From assembly GCA_014728115.1 (NCBI GenBank), contig WJME01000171.1:1-63660 (forward strand): DNA of 63,660 nucleotides, written 5' to 3'. Positions 26,844 to 36,486 of the stretch are shown one piece after another. How positions within the stretch are numbered: the stretch's first letter is position 1; every line of letters begins with the position of its first letter. The position numbers were made by a program, and so were the translations under genes. The notes under the pieces are model-generated. The model saw only the letters and a list, made by a program, of their open reading frames with translations. It did not search any database and was not told the origin of the DNA. This stretch comes from Candidatus Zhuqueibacterota bacterium. GTDB lineage: Bacteria; Zhuqueibacterota; Zhuqueibacteria; Residuimicrobiales; Oceaniaggregativiventaceae.

Positions 26844-28529
26844 TTATTTCATTACGATCATTTTCCTGACACTCGCAAAATGGCCTGACTCGAGCCGATA
26901 GAAATATACACCGGATGACAGGTCTTGCGCATTCAGCTCTACTGTATGTTCACCTGCCGAAAGCTTGTTGTCAACCAGAGTAAACAGTTCTTTGCCCAGA
27001 ACATTATAGACAGTCAATCGGGTTTGTCCGGCTTTTTCGAGGGTAAACGAAATCGTCGTGGTCGGATTAAAGGGATTGGGATAATTTTGTTCCAGCTGAT
27101 AGGTGCGTGGCGTGCGATTCAGGTCAGCCACATCTGTGGTGGAAGACTCGAATGTCACGGAGAAATTCACGGCCGCATCCATGGTGACGGTGGCCGGATT
27201 GCCGGATCCTGCGAGATCACCGCCCCAGCCGGCAAAAGTCCATGCAGAGTCAGGCGCAGCCGTGACAGTCACCTCTGTACCGGCGGCATAACTTCGACCC
27301 ACGAGCGGCGGATCGCATTCCAGCACCCCTTCACCCGTCTTGGTATAATTAAAGGCGATTTGGGTCGGCGTTTGGGTGGCCCAGTTACGGTCTCCTATCG
27401 CTCCATCGTCGGAAGCACCAAAATAAGCCGGCGAGCCCGGTTGCAGGGTATAGTCCATATTACTGGCATCCGCATACATGGGATCATAGCCATAAATCGT
27501 ATGCAGTGCCACGCCCTGGCCTTGATTCTTTGACACATAGATCTCTGTGCCCTCGTCGGTTCCGTCGAGAGTCGTGATATTGGAGGTATCCACACAACAG
27601 ATCTGTGAACCGGGCCTCTGGATCTGAATGAGAAAATCGGTGCGATCGAGACGCGAGATACCGGGCAACCGGCTGTTGCTGATGATCACATTGCGAACTG
27701 TGGACCCAAAGTTATTTTTGAGGTATATCACACGGGTCGCGCTATTATTGATAGTCAGATTTTCGAGCATGACATGAGCATCCTCGGTGGTCTCGTCTGT
27801 ATCTGCATACATGCGGATACATTCTGCATCGATATCGGTAAACGTACAATTTCGTACGATCAATGAATCCACGGCGCGCTCGATATCATATTTTTCTGTT
27901 TCCGATAACCGGATGGCCTCATCACCGATACGATAAAAACCGCAATCTTCAAACTTGACCGTTCCCGCTTTGATCGTAGGATCGTTTTTATCGGAGGGAC
28001 GATTAAAATACAAAGCATGGCCTTTGTTATACTCGGGCTCGACGATTTTATCCCGAATGAGATTTTTAAAGTCACAGTTTTTGACATGAATATTCGTGCC
28101 TTCTTTGGCAAACACCTGGCCTCCCGGCTGATCCGGATCGGTATGCATAAAACGCAATGCGTATTTCATACCATGACTTTGTGCATGTCCGCCATCAAAA
28201 ACCACACCCTCCACCGTCAGATCATTGCATACCACAAAAATCTCCAATGTACTCGAATCCGCGTCACTGTGGGTGATGATGGGCTTTTCGGCCAGCCCGG
28301 GTGCCGCCACAATGGTCAGGGGTTCCTTGATGACCATGGCCGCTGTATCGACCGTCGTATACACTCCGCCAGACGTGGCCAGAACGATCGAATCGATATT
28401 GTTATGAAAGGCATAATTCAATGCCAGACTAAAATCATACTCGTCGGTCGCTTCGATCTTTGAGGCGAAAAGCGAGTTGGTCATCATGAGCACCATGCTC
28501 AACACTAACAAAATCTTAAAAACTCTCAT
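26844..28529 (-). CDS. Exported beta-helix protein (DUF4957/chondroitinase-B-like) with T9SS tail
   Basis: The ATG at 28529 follows GGAGAG; a 12-residue longer start is less likely. The 561-residue product has a signal peptide (to about LFAS), one beta-helix (about 20-390), a single InlB/Bacterial-repeat module (about 395-465) and a NYPNPFNPTTT T9SS tail. The helix shares the ATDEYDFSLAL opening and the GDEAIRLSE step with the units of the neighbouring giant protein, so the two are probably related by duplication. The predicted role is surface binding or cleavage of uronate polymers. Catalytic residues are not evident. Confidence 0.82.
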   Translation of the reverse strand: MRVFKILLVLSMVLMMTNSLFASKIEATDEYDFSLALNYAFHNNIDSIVLATSGGVYTTVDTAAMVIKEPLTIVAAPGLAEKPIITHSDADSSTLEIFVVCNDLTVEGVVFDGGHAQSHGMKYALRFMHTDPDQPGGQVFAKEGTNIHVKNCDFKNLIRDKIVEPEYNKGHALYFNRPSDKNDPTIKAGTVKFEDCGFYRIGDEAIRLSETEKYDIERAVDSLIVRNCTFTDIDAECIRMYADTDETTEDAHVMLENLTINNSATRVIYLKNNFGSTVRNVIISNSRLPGISRLDRTDFLIQIQRPGSQICCVDTSNITTLDGTDEGTEIYVSKNQGQGVALHTIYGYDPMYADASNMDYTLQPGSPAYFGASDDGAIGDRNWATQTPTQIAFNYTKTGEGVLECDPPLVGRSYAAGTEVTVTAAPDSAWTFAGWGGDLAGSGNPATVTMDAAVNFSVTFESSTTDVADLNRTPRTYQLEQNYPNPFNPTTTISFTLEKAGQTRLTVYNVLGKELFTLVDNKLSAGEHTVELNAQDLSSGVYFYRLESGHFASVRKMIVMK

Positions 28530-28589
28530 GTTCACTCTCCTTTTTTTTAAAATACACCTGTTCAATTGATTGATTCTTTCTATCCATAG

Positions 28590-30131
28590 TTAAAACATGT
28601 AGGAATACCCGATGGACAGGTTATTCAAATCAATCACATTATAGTTGGTATTGCTTGAATACTGGTCGTAATATCGCAGTTTTCGCATTTCATAGCTCAC
28701 ATCGATACGCCCCCAGTCATAGAGATCGAGACTCAGCCCCATGCTATAACTGTTTGCAGCAGGTCCCCGGTCTCTGAATGCCGAGCCATCCGGCACAAAC
28801 GTCTGCGGAATATACTGATATCCTCCGAGCAACGTCAAATAGTCCAAGAGTTTGAACTGGGCTCCGAAGCGCAGGATATGCTGATCCACCCAGGCATTAT
28901 GAGTGGTGTCTGTATTTGCATCGGCAAAATCGAATTCAGCATTGCTAAAAGGCGTAAACTGGTAATCCAGAGAGAACAGGAAAATATCCGAAGGGGTCAG
29001 ATGAAACCCAAACGTGAATTGCGGAGGCAGGCTCATCTCGTCGGTGCCGGTTCTATTCAGGGTTTTTGATCCACTGCTATCGGTAACTGTTTGGCTATAA
29101 TCCCATTCACGTGTCAGAGTACGCGGTAACAGCACATTGACCCCGAGAGCAAAATTCTCGAAATGATAGATGCCGCCGATATTCGCAGAGACCGAACTGA
29201 ACGTTGACGTTCCGGAATATTGTGTAGACGAGAGGGCATAGCCAAACCTGAAACGGTTCTGATCGGCAAGGTCAAAATAGCCGTGCTGATCCAGCGACTG
29301 AACATCCTCGGTCTCGCCATTGAGAATAGTCATACCAAAGCCGATTTGCACCTGTTTCGAGAGTTCGACGCCCAAGCCTACTCGGGCGGTGTGAAAATTT
29401 CCGGTGCGCTGACGCATATAACGGTACCAGTTGACGCGAATGGTATCCAGTCCGCTCACGCGCTCGGGCATATTGTATTTGGTATATCCCAAATGCGGAT
29501 CGAGATAGGTTTCATTGCGGTCAAAATCCAGTACATTATAATTGTTCTTATAAGCTGCAGAGAGCACCAGACCTTTCTTCATCACCTCGAGCGGATAAGC
29601 AAAGGCCACCGAGTTGAGCACCATGCCTTTTTCCTGGTTCACCCAATCGGCTGCTTGTTCGCTAAACGGTTGCAAGCCGGTTTCCGGCAACTGCACCTGA
29701 TAGCTACTGTCGATGGCCAGATCAGAGTCCCACATGGGCAATCCGGTGAGGGTATCGATATGGGTAGGATCCGGTATATAGAGTTCTTCGAGGTAAAATG
29801 GCAGGGTCACAAAGAGACGATTGGGCCGGTACTCTTGATTTTCGTGCCATTTTTTTTCAAAAGTGTTGACAGAGACAGAAATCGCAAAACGATCCAGTGT
29901 GGCCAACCCTGCCGGATTGTAAAAAAGCGAAGCAAGTTCACCGGACAGCGAGGTATAGGCATTGCCCATGGCCATGGCCTGCACATCATAATCACGCAGC
30001 TCATCGATGCCCTGAAACGCCAGGTCATCGCCTCGGTGCTGGGCAAAGGCTGTCGAGCCGATGCACAATGCCAGAAATAGAGTGAGGCAGCCTGTTTTGA
30101 GATGATTAAACGTTTTATTCGAAATCGACAT
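28590..30131 (-). CDS. FadL/OmpP1-like outer-membrane barrel protein
   Basis: From the ATG at 30131 (GGGAG upstream) the protein has 513 residues with a signal peptide. The segment AMAMGNAYTSLSGELASLFYNPAGLA is the conserved start of the PorV/FadL (OmpP1/TodX) barrels, and the C-terminus SIGYSYMF ends in a membrane-strand-like aromatic residue. Many alternating beta-strand stretches fill the rest. The encoded neighbour at 30152 has the same N-terminal theme. In T9SS bacteria such barrels can act as pores or as PorV-like shuttles for secreted cargo. Which of these applies is not shown by sequence. Confidence 0.82.
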   Translation of the reverse strand: MSISNKTFNHLKTGCLTLFLALCIGSTAFAQHRGDDLAFQGIDELRDYDVQAMAMGNAYTSLSGELASLFYNPAGLATLDRFAISVSVNTFEKKWHENQEYRPNRLFVTLPFYLEELYIPDPTHIDTLTGLPMWDSDLAIDSSYQVQLPETGLQPFSEQAADWVNQEKGMVLNSVAFAYPLEVMKKGLVLSAAYKNNYNVLDFDRNETYLDPHLGYTKYNMPERVSGLDTIRVNWYRYMRQRTGNFHTARVGLGVELSKQVQIGFGMTILNGETEDVQSLDQHGYFDLADQNRFRFGYALSSTQYSGTSTFSSVSANIGGIYHFENFALGVNVLLPRTLTREWDYSQTVTDSSGSKTLNRTGTDEMSLPPQFTFGFHLTPSDIFLFSLDYQFTPFSNAEFDFADANTDTTHNAWVDQHILRFGAQFKLLDYLTLLGGYQYIPQTFVPDGSAFRDRGPAANSYSMGLSLDLYDWGRIDVSYEMRKLRYYDQYSSNTNYNVIDLNNLSIGYSYMF

Positions 30132-30151
30132 ATGAATGGCTCCCAAATGTT

Positions 30152-31135
30152 TTAGAATTCAAATCCAAGAGAAAACCGGTTTATATTGCCCAGATATTCG
30201 CCATAGTCGTTAAAAGAGTAATCGATTTTGAACATTTTGTATTTTAGCCCAAAACCGAGACAAATGCCGGCGGTATCATAATTCAGTTTATAGCCAGCGC
30301 GAGCAAAGAGAAAATCGGAAAACGCATATTCCAATCCAAAATTGTATTGTTGATCATAATCCCGCGGCTGCACGATATCAAAGGCAAACAGCAGTGCCTG
30401 GTTAGTCGTAGTGAAAAACAGGTTCTCTCCCGGAGAAAAGAGATAAGCAGAGATGCCGATATTCATGGTCTGTGGCAGAGGATAAGATTTGTCATAGTAT
30501 TCGACTTCCGGACCAAAATGACGCAATGTAGCAGCCAGCTGAATGCTGCGCCAGTCCGTATTATAATAGATGCCCCCATCGAACATGAGCACAGATTTTT
30601 GTTTGACATCCATATTCTCTGTGGCCAGTTTGGCTGTGACACCAAAGGCGAATTTGTTGGTCAGCATGCGGGCCACAGCAAGGCCGAGCACATTGGCGCC
30701 GGGATTGATCACCTCTCCGGTCAACCCCGGATTATAGCCGTCAGAGAGAGGTTTCAGCTGCTCAACGGTCGTAACCTCGATTTCTCCATAATCAGCATAC
30801 ATTCCCATCACGCCTATCGCCCAGGTGCCATAATGAGAATAAGAGGCGGAAAATGCGCGTTGACCGGTATCCAGGAACCAGTCGACATCAGAGATGCTGG
30901 CCGAAAAGCGATCTTTTTGCGTAAGCATGGCCGGATTCCAAAACATGGCATCACTCCCTGTCGCGAGCGAAGCATAGGCTTCACCCATAGCCGTAGAGCG
31001 TGCGCCGGGCATGACCTTTAGGAACTGGAATGACGTGACACCCACTTTTTTGAACGCAAAAGAGGAGCCACTGGCGATCAGCGAACCGATCAGTAAAAGC
31101 ATGATCGCACTTTTTTTATGGTTAACGGGTATCAT
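30152..31135 (-). CDS. PorV/PorQ family outer-membrane protein
   Basis: This 327-residue barrel protein has a signal peptide (to about SSFAF) and the family opening FLKVMPGARSTAMGEAYASLATGSDAMFWNPA. It ends in NRFSLGFEF, which has a terminal Phe as expected of outer-membrane proteins. PorV-type proteins collect T9SS cargo after the translocon. GGAGA lies upstream of the ATG. The gene sits between the T9SS-exported partner protein and the FadL-like barrel, with gaps of only 16-20 bp, so it belongs to the polysaccharide operon. A locus-dedicated cargo shuttle is my inference. Confidence 0.85.
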   Translation of the reverse strand: MIPVNHKKSAIMLLLIGSLIASGSSFAFKKVGVTSFQFLKVMPGARSTAMGEAYASLATGSDAMFWNPAMLTQKDRFSASISDVDWFLDTGQRAFSASYSHYGTWAIGVMGMYADYGEIEVTTVEQLKPLSDGYNPGLTGEVINPGANVLGLAVARMLTNKFAFGVTAKLATENMDVKQKSVLMFDGGIYYNTDWRSIQLAATLRHFGPEVEYYDKSYPLPQTMNIGISAYLFSPGENLFFTTTNQALLFAFDIVQPRDYDQQYNFGLEYAFSDFLFARAGYKLNYDTAGICLGFGLKYKMFKIDYSFNDYGEYLGNINRFSLGFEF

Positions 31136-31151
31136 AGATCATTCTCCGCGT

Positions 31152-33491
31152 TTATTTCATGAGTATAAATTTTCCGCTTGCCTGATCGCCCTCTGGAGTG
31201 GTGACCACGTAAAAATAGATGCCCGAGGCCATTTCCTGATGATTCAGGGTTACCTGGGTCTTGCTGTGTGAATAGACCGGTTCATCATGTTCGATGACAT
31301 CGACCAATTGTCCGGCATAGGAATAGATCCTGATGGTACAGGTCTCGGGTAAACCATAAAAGCCAATGGTCTCTTCGGGCAAGCCTTTGAAACCGGATTT
31401 CTCGATAAAGGGGTTGGGCACCACATGAACCTTTTCCATTTTTTCGACAGAGCGAATATTTTTCTTCCACCAGGTGGCATTGGATTTTCCGCTTTCCCGG
31501 CCGCTCTTGTCTACAGAGGTAATGGCATAATAGCGGGTGTCACCTACACTGAAAGAAATATCCTCATCGATGTATTCATAAAAGCCATCCTCATTGAGTG
31601 CCTGGCCGACCTCAACGCTATCAATGATCGCCCACGGCCCCATGCCGGCGACGCTGCGATGAATGTAATATTTATCGATTTCATCCAGCAAATGGGGAAA
31701 ACTCTCCTGGTCCGGTCGCCAGGTCAGGCGGATGCGGGCATCAGGAGTATTTTGAAGAAACAGAGCTGGTGCCGGAGGAGGCGGATTGGGCAGGCTGTAC
31801 ACTCCGTCTGTGGGATGATCCTCTGGCCAAACCGGTGCCTCGGGTTCGTAACCGAGGTAGGCTTCAAAAGCCTTACGGGTGACATCTTGAACGGTGACCA
31901 CCTCGGAATTGACATAGTCGGGATAACCAAAATCATCGATATAGCGTTCTGTGAGCGTTTCGCCATCGATCACCACCTTGCGGTTCCAGCTGGGCACATA
32001 GGACCACTGTTCGGTTTTGCTGCCTCCCTCGACGCGCTTGCCCGGTTCGGCACCATAGCCGACGACTTCGGCGATGGCGAATTCGATTTTATCTCCGACC
32101 TCCAGGGTATAGGGACCAAATGTAATCAGCCGCATGCCGGCATCCGCAGTTTGGCGGTAATTATATGCAGCTCTGCCGATCCAACGTTCCTCCGGATCCG
32201 GAGGATCAGCCCAGGTAGTGCTGCGCAATTTATAAACGCCACTCCAACGCGTGATCGGGTTAAAAGGATCTTTTTCATGCATCATTTTCTGGCTGTTGGT
32301 GTTTCCGGTACTGACCTTGTTGCACCAGGGTTGTTTGATGTGGAAATTCTCATCCAGCTCATAGTACCACGTATAATCAAAATTGCCCTGATCATCCGGG
32401 ATCTCATTTATTATGGCATAGGGATAAAGCTGTGGATCATAGTCTTCGGCAAACACGGTGGTGGAGCGAATGCGACCCGGTGCTGCGGTCTCTGACTCGT
32501 TGACGATTCCCCGCGCCGCAGCAGAATCCGTAAGTGCAGCAGGCACCACAGTGGCGAGATGGTTCATATCATAATGGAGCATGGCCCACCCCGGTGCCTG
32601 GGGACTGCACAACCCACCGCCGTTTTTGCCGGTCTCGGCGAATTCCAGGAACAACTCTTTATTGGGTTCTGGTTTTGCCATGATATCTTCGGTGACATTG
32701 ACTTTGAGATTCAGATTCCAGGTCAGCCAGTATTCGGCATCCCAATAATTACGCAGATCACCGCGATAAATACCCTGTTCGTATTTCCATTCCTGATACC
32801 AACGCTGAAAACCGTACATGGAAGGGGCGAATCCGTAATTGAAACAGACCATGACATCCTTTAGTGTGGTAGTCTGTTCGATGGTCGCGGGTTTGCCGTC
32901 GGTATCGCCGGTGTATTCAAAGGTATATTCATAAATGATAAAGTCATCATAGTCCGGATAACTCCAGGCCCGGGATGTACGGGTCACGGTAATGCCCGTA
33001 GGAGTCGCCCACCTGGCTGTGATGATCTCTTCGGCTTCATTGGGATCATAATCCGGATTGAGGCTTCCGTCTGCCAGGATCGGAAAATTTTCCACTTCAT
33101 CGATGGACAGCGGAAAGCTCCAGCGGTTAAAGACTTTTTCCGGACTGCTGGATCCGACAGCGCCACATAATGCAAACAGCCGGTTATCCTCGCCTGGCTG
33201 GCCATCCAGATTGGCACCGATATAGACGCCGCCTCCGAGCAGATTATGCTGACCGCTGTATTCGATACCGCTGACAATGGTAGACGAACGCGAGGGCCAT
33301 TCCATAAGGGGAACACTGGTATTATTGCCCGCCTCACCGGTCTGCCAGGCCCGGCCGATTTCACCGGTATTGAAAACGGTTTCGTGCAACATTCCCCGGT
33401 CGTGAATTCGGTAATCCTTGACCTGAGAGAACGAGGCCCTGGCCGACATGAAAATGAGAATGAATATGAATCCTGATTGAATTAATCGCAT
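31152..33491 (-). CDS. Large T9SS-exported protein next to SusC, fibronectin-like domain
   Basis: The 779-residue protein has a signal peptide (to about SFSQ), a long N-terminal domain of unknown family rich in Trp and Tyr, a fibronectin type III-like module (about 600-690; NTPDARIRLTWRPD), and a C-terminal T9SS tail with VHVVPNPF. It lies 23 bp downstream of the SusC-like receptor, the place taken by SusD in Bacteroidota, yet shows no SusD TPR repeats and no lipobox. It may be the surface glycan-capture partner of this receptor. That role is inference from position. Confidence 0.7.
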   Translation of the reverse strand: MRLIQSGFIFILIFMSARASFSQVKDYRIHDRGMLHETVFNTGEIGRAWQTGEAGNNTSVPLMEWPSRSSTIVSGIEYSGQHNLLGGGVYIGANLDGQPGEDNRLFALCGAVGSSSPEKVFNRWSFPLSIDEVENFPILADGSLNPDYDPNEAEEIITARWATPTGITVTRTSRAWSYPDYDDFIIYEYTFEYTGDTDGKPATIEQTTTLKDVMVCFNYGFAPSMYGFQRWYQEWKYEQGIYRGDLRNYWDAEYWLTWNLNLKVNVTEDIMAKPEPNKELFLEFAETGKNGGGLCSPQAPGWAMLHYDMNHLATVVPAALTDSAAARGIVNESETAAPGRIRSTTVFAEDYDPQLYPYAIINEIPDDQGNFDYTWYYELDENFHIKQPWCNKVSTGNTNSQKMMHEKDPFNPITRWSGVYKLRSTTWADPPDPEERWIGRAAYNYRQTADAGMRLITFGPYTLEVGDKIEFAIAEVVGYGAEPGKRVEGGSKTEQWSYVPSWNRKVVIDGETLTERYIDDFGYPDYVNSEVVTVQDVTRKAFEAYLGYEPEAPVWPEDHPTDGVYSLPNPPPPAPALFLQNTPDARIRLTWRPDQESFPHLLDEIDKYYIHRSVAGMGPWAIIDSVEVGQALNEDGFYEYIDEDISFSVGDTRYYAITSVDKSGRESGKSNATWWKKNIRSVEKMEKVHVVPNPFIEKSGFKGLPEETIGFYGLPETCTIRIYSYAGQLVDVIEHDEPVYSHSKTQVTLNHQEMASGIYFYVVTTPEGDQASGKFILMK

Positions 33492-33514
33492 ATGCTAAAG
33501 CTCCAAATCTTGAT

Positions 33515-36445
33515 TTAATATTCGATCACACATCCGATACGAAAATGTCTCGGTGCATTGTCCAATAAATAGAGTTCCTGGCTCGTCACATACGGGGCAT
33601 ACTCTTTATACGTCAGCACTTCCTTGCGATCGGTGTGCCAACGGGTGTATGCTTCGTGACCCGTGGTAAACGTATGATAATAATCCCAGACAATCTCGTT
33701 CAAAAGATTATACCCCTCGACATAGACGAGTAAATTGGTATTTCTGATATCCAGACGTTTTTGCAACCGCATGCGCAGATTCTTTTCCCAGGGAGTGCGT
33801 TGATTAAGGCGCAAGCCCTTGCCGGTCTCATCCCAGGTATAAGGACGGCCAGACATGATACGATAGGTGCCGCTAAGACTCAGCTTTGCCAGGGGCCGAA
33901 AACCGAAAATCGAAAACCATCCGGATGACGGCGTCTGATATTTCAGCTGGATCACGATCTTGTGGGTGCGATCGAAATCGAGAAAGATGTCTTCAGGATC
34001 CGGCAATTCCGAGTACCCGTATTTGGGATCCGGAGTCTCGAAAAAAGTCACTGGTGCGTTAAAGGCATTGCTGCTTTTACCGGTTGCAGATTCCCAATTA
34101 TAACGGATATAGCCTCTCAGGCTTCCGCGGCGACGCTCCAGATCGACATGAAAGCCCTTGATATCTGCATAGTCGCGGTTCACAAAGGTGCGGTATTCTG
34201 TCTGTTGTTCATCGATATAATAGGCAGACTCGATGAGATTTCTGACATCTTTGTAATAGGCACTGAGATCGAGATTGAATCCCCAGGGAAAAGAATTGAC
34301 AATACCGATATCATAGGAATTGGTGATTTCCGGTTCCAGACGGGGATTGCCGATGGCTTCGATATCATTGTTGATGGTGATTTGATTGAATAAAATCTGA
34401 TTAAACGCGGGCCGCTGCATGAACGTACCATAGTTCAGGTGAAAGACCGTCTGTTCAGAAATAGGAAACGAAATGCCGATACGGGGTTCCAGCTGATAAG
34501 ACATTTCTGCCTGTTTTCTTGCAGCGTTCTCGCGGTCATAATACTGTTCATCGCCCTCATCCACAAAATCCGGGTTACGAAGTGGAGAAAACTGATCGGC
34601 AAAATATTCTGTGTTAAAATCGTAAAAGTCCAGTCTCAGACCCACATTGGCAATAAGACCTTCGAATTCCATCTTGTCCTGCAGATAAATTGCACCCTCG
34701 TAAGGTTGTTTGGAAAACCGCACATCGCGATAATCGCCATAACTATACGTATTTTCTTTACGGTTCACATCCAGATCATACATGGAGAATTGTATTCCAG
34801 TCTTTAGCAGATTATATTGGTTGATCTGGCTGGTCACACTGCCCTGGAAACTATAGGTGCGGGTCTTGACATCGCCTTTATCATCTTCGGGCCGGCCGAT
34901 CTGCAAATAGGGAGGCCCATAATAGGTAACCCAGTTACTGCTCTTGGCATAGTCGACCACAAATTCATCCTCTTGCATGAGCTCGATGCGCTCTTTGGAG
35001 GTGAGATCGAGCATATTGGCTTTGACATCCATAAAGGTTGAATTGTTAAAGACATGATTCCATTCAACACCATATTGTGTTGACGAATTGATCTCTTTGG
35101 ACATGCTCAATTCCCGCTCAAGAAGCATACGGCGCCACCAGCCGCTGTGATCGAAATTGTTATCATACACAAAATTGAACTTGAACTTGTTGTTCAAGTC
35201 CTTACTATAGGTCAGGTTGGTCATAAGCTGGCGATTTTGTTCCGGATAGGGTGTGGGCAGAATTTCCTGTTCAATGTCCTGGCTCAGTGCAAAAAAGAGT
35301 CGCATATTTTTGGATATCGGCCCACCGGTCGAGAGGGTCAATTCATAATCCACCTCATCATCATACTCCATGCCCACATCACGGTGTCCCATGAGCCACT
35401 GTACCCGGCTCAATTCAGCGATTTTTAAAGAATCGCGTCTCTTTTCCGCTTCTGTTGGCGGTGGCCACTTGCTCAGCCATTCATCGACAGGTAAATATTT
35501 GGGACCAAACCCAAAGCCTTCGTCAAAGAGGGGTTTTCCGGGCTGGGTGGGATTTTCCTCGAGCCATTCAGTCGTGTCGATGAGCATATGATAATAGTCG
35601 AGATTGTGTTTGGCATAGGGAGAGCCGCCCTGATAATAGGTGGTGCCGTCACTATCGGTACGTTGTTCCCACGCTTTGTAATAAGGCATGGTAAAGGAAA
35701 ATTCGACACGAGAACTCCACTCACTTTTGCCTTCTTTGGTGACCATATTGACGACACCGGATTGGGCATTGCCATATTCGGCCGAGAATCCGCTGGTATA
35801 GACCTCGACCTGCTGCAATCCGCTGATATCGGGATTAAATGCGCGCTCATTGGTCAGGGGGTTGATGATCGCTGCACCGGCAAGCAGGTATTTTGCCTCG
35901 CCGGCGCGGCCGCCGCGAAAGTGTTCACCGACCACCTCGGATTGCAATTCCAGGATATCGGTGATATCAGAGATGCCGACATCATCCTGAATATCCGGAA
36001 TATCATAGGTCTTGCGGGTCGCGGTAAGATCCGGTTGCACGACATCCTCGGAATAAGCCGTAACCGTAACGGCTTCGCCTTTGATGGCCTCGGGAACGAG
36101 TTCGAAATTCAACCGCGTGGTCTTGTCGACCTGAACGAATACCCGCGCCCGGATTTGAGGACGATAGCCCATATAAGTCACTTTGACATTATAGTATCCG
36201 GGCGGTATATTGATGATAAAAAACTGGCCATCCAGATTGGTCGCAGCTCCCATGGGGTTCTCGAGCTCTATGGCCTTGTTGTTGTTCCAGGTATGCGTAA
36301 TGATCACATTGGCCCCGGGCAACGTCGTACCGGTTTCGCTGTCCAGGACTTTACCGGCGATTTTGCCTGTTACCCCGGCAATACCGGAAGCTGCGAGCCC
36401 CATGAATAACAGAATGATCATTGCATAATAAAACAAAACTCTCAT
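33515..36445 (-). CDS. SusC-like TonB-dependent outer-membrane receptor
   Basis: The 976-residue receptor has a signal peptide and a CarboxypepD_reg-like beta-sandwich (GKVLDSETGTTLPGANVII to about residue 110). The plug domain (about 130-240) contains GISDITDILELQSEV and the FSAEYGNAQSGVVNMVTK motif. A long barrel ends in FRIGCVIEY, with a terminal aromatic residue. GAGGAGG precedes the start. Together with the adjacent lyases it should import oligouronates into the periplasm using TonB energy. It is the first or second gene of the left-hand operon, 41 bp after the alginate lyase gene. Confidence 0.92.
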   Translation of the reverse strand: MRVLFYYAMIILLFMGLAASGIAGVTGKIAGKVLDSETGTTLPGANVIITHTWNNNKAIELENPMGAATNLDGQFFIINIPPGYYNVKVTYMGYRPQIRARVFVQVDKTTRLNFELVPEAIKGEAVTVTAYSEDVVQPDLTATRKTYDIPDIQDDVGISDITDILELQSEVVGEHFRGGRAGEAKYLLAGAAIINPLTNERAFNPDISGLQQVEVYTSGFSAEYGNAQSGVVNMVTKEGKSEWSSRVEFSFTMPYYKAWEQRTDSDGTTYYQGGSPYAKHNLDYYHMLIDTTEWLEENPTQPGKPLFDEGFGFGPKYLPVDEWLSKWPPPTEAEKRRDSLKIAELSRVQWLMGHRDVGMEYDDEVDYELTLSTGGPISKNMRLFFALSQDIEQEILPTPYPEQNRQLMTNLTYSKDLNNKFKFNFVYDNNFDHSGWWRRMLLERELSMSKEINSSTQYGVEWNHVFNNSTFMDVKANMLDLTSKERIELMQEDEFVVDYAKSSNWVTYYGPPYLQIGRPEDDKGDVKTRTYSFQGSVTSQINQYNLLKTGIQFSMYDLDVNRKENTYSYGDYRDVRFSKQPYEGAIYLQDKMEFEGLIANVGLRLDFYDFNTEYFADQFSPLRNPDFVDEGDEQYYDRENAARKQAEMSYQLEPRIGISFPISEQTVFHLNYGTFMQRPAFNQILFNQITINNDIEAIGNPRLEPEITNSYDIGIVNSFPWGFNLDLSAYYKDVRNLIESAYYIDEQQTEYRTFVNRDYADIKGFHVDLERRRGSLRGYIRYNWESATGKSSNAFNAPVTFFETPDPKYGYSELPDPEDIFLDFDRTHKIVIQLKYQTPSSGWFSIFGFRPLAKLSLSGTYRIMSGRPYTWDETGKGLRLNQRTPWEKNLRMRLQKRLDIRNTNLLVYVEGYNLLNEIVWDYYHTFTTGHEAYTRWHTDRKEVLTYKEYAPYVTSQELYLLDNAPRHFRIGCVIEY

Positions 36446-36486
36446 TCAACCCTCCTCAGGTTAATTGACGCAGATTGTCACCATCG

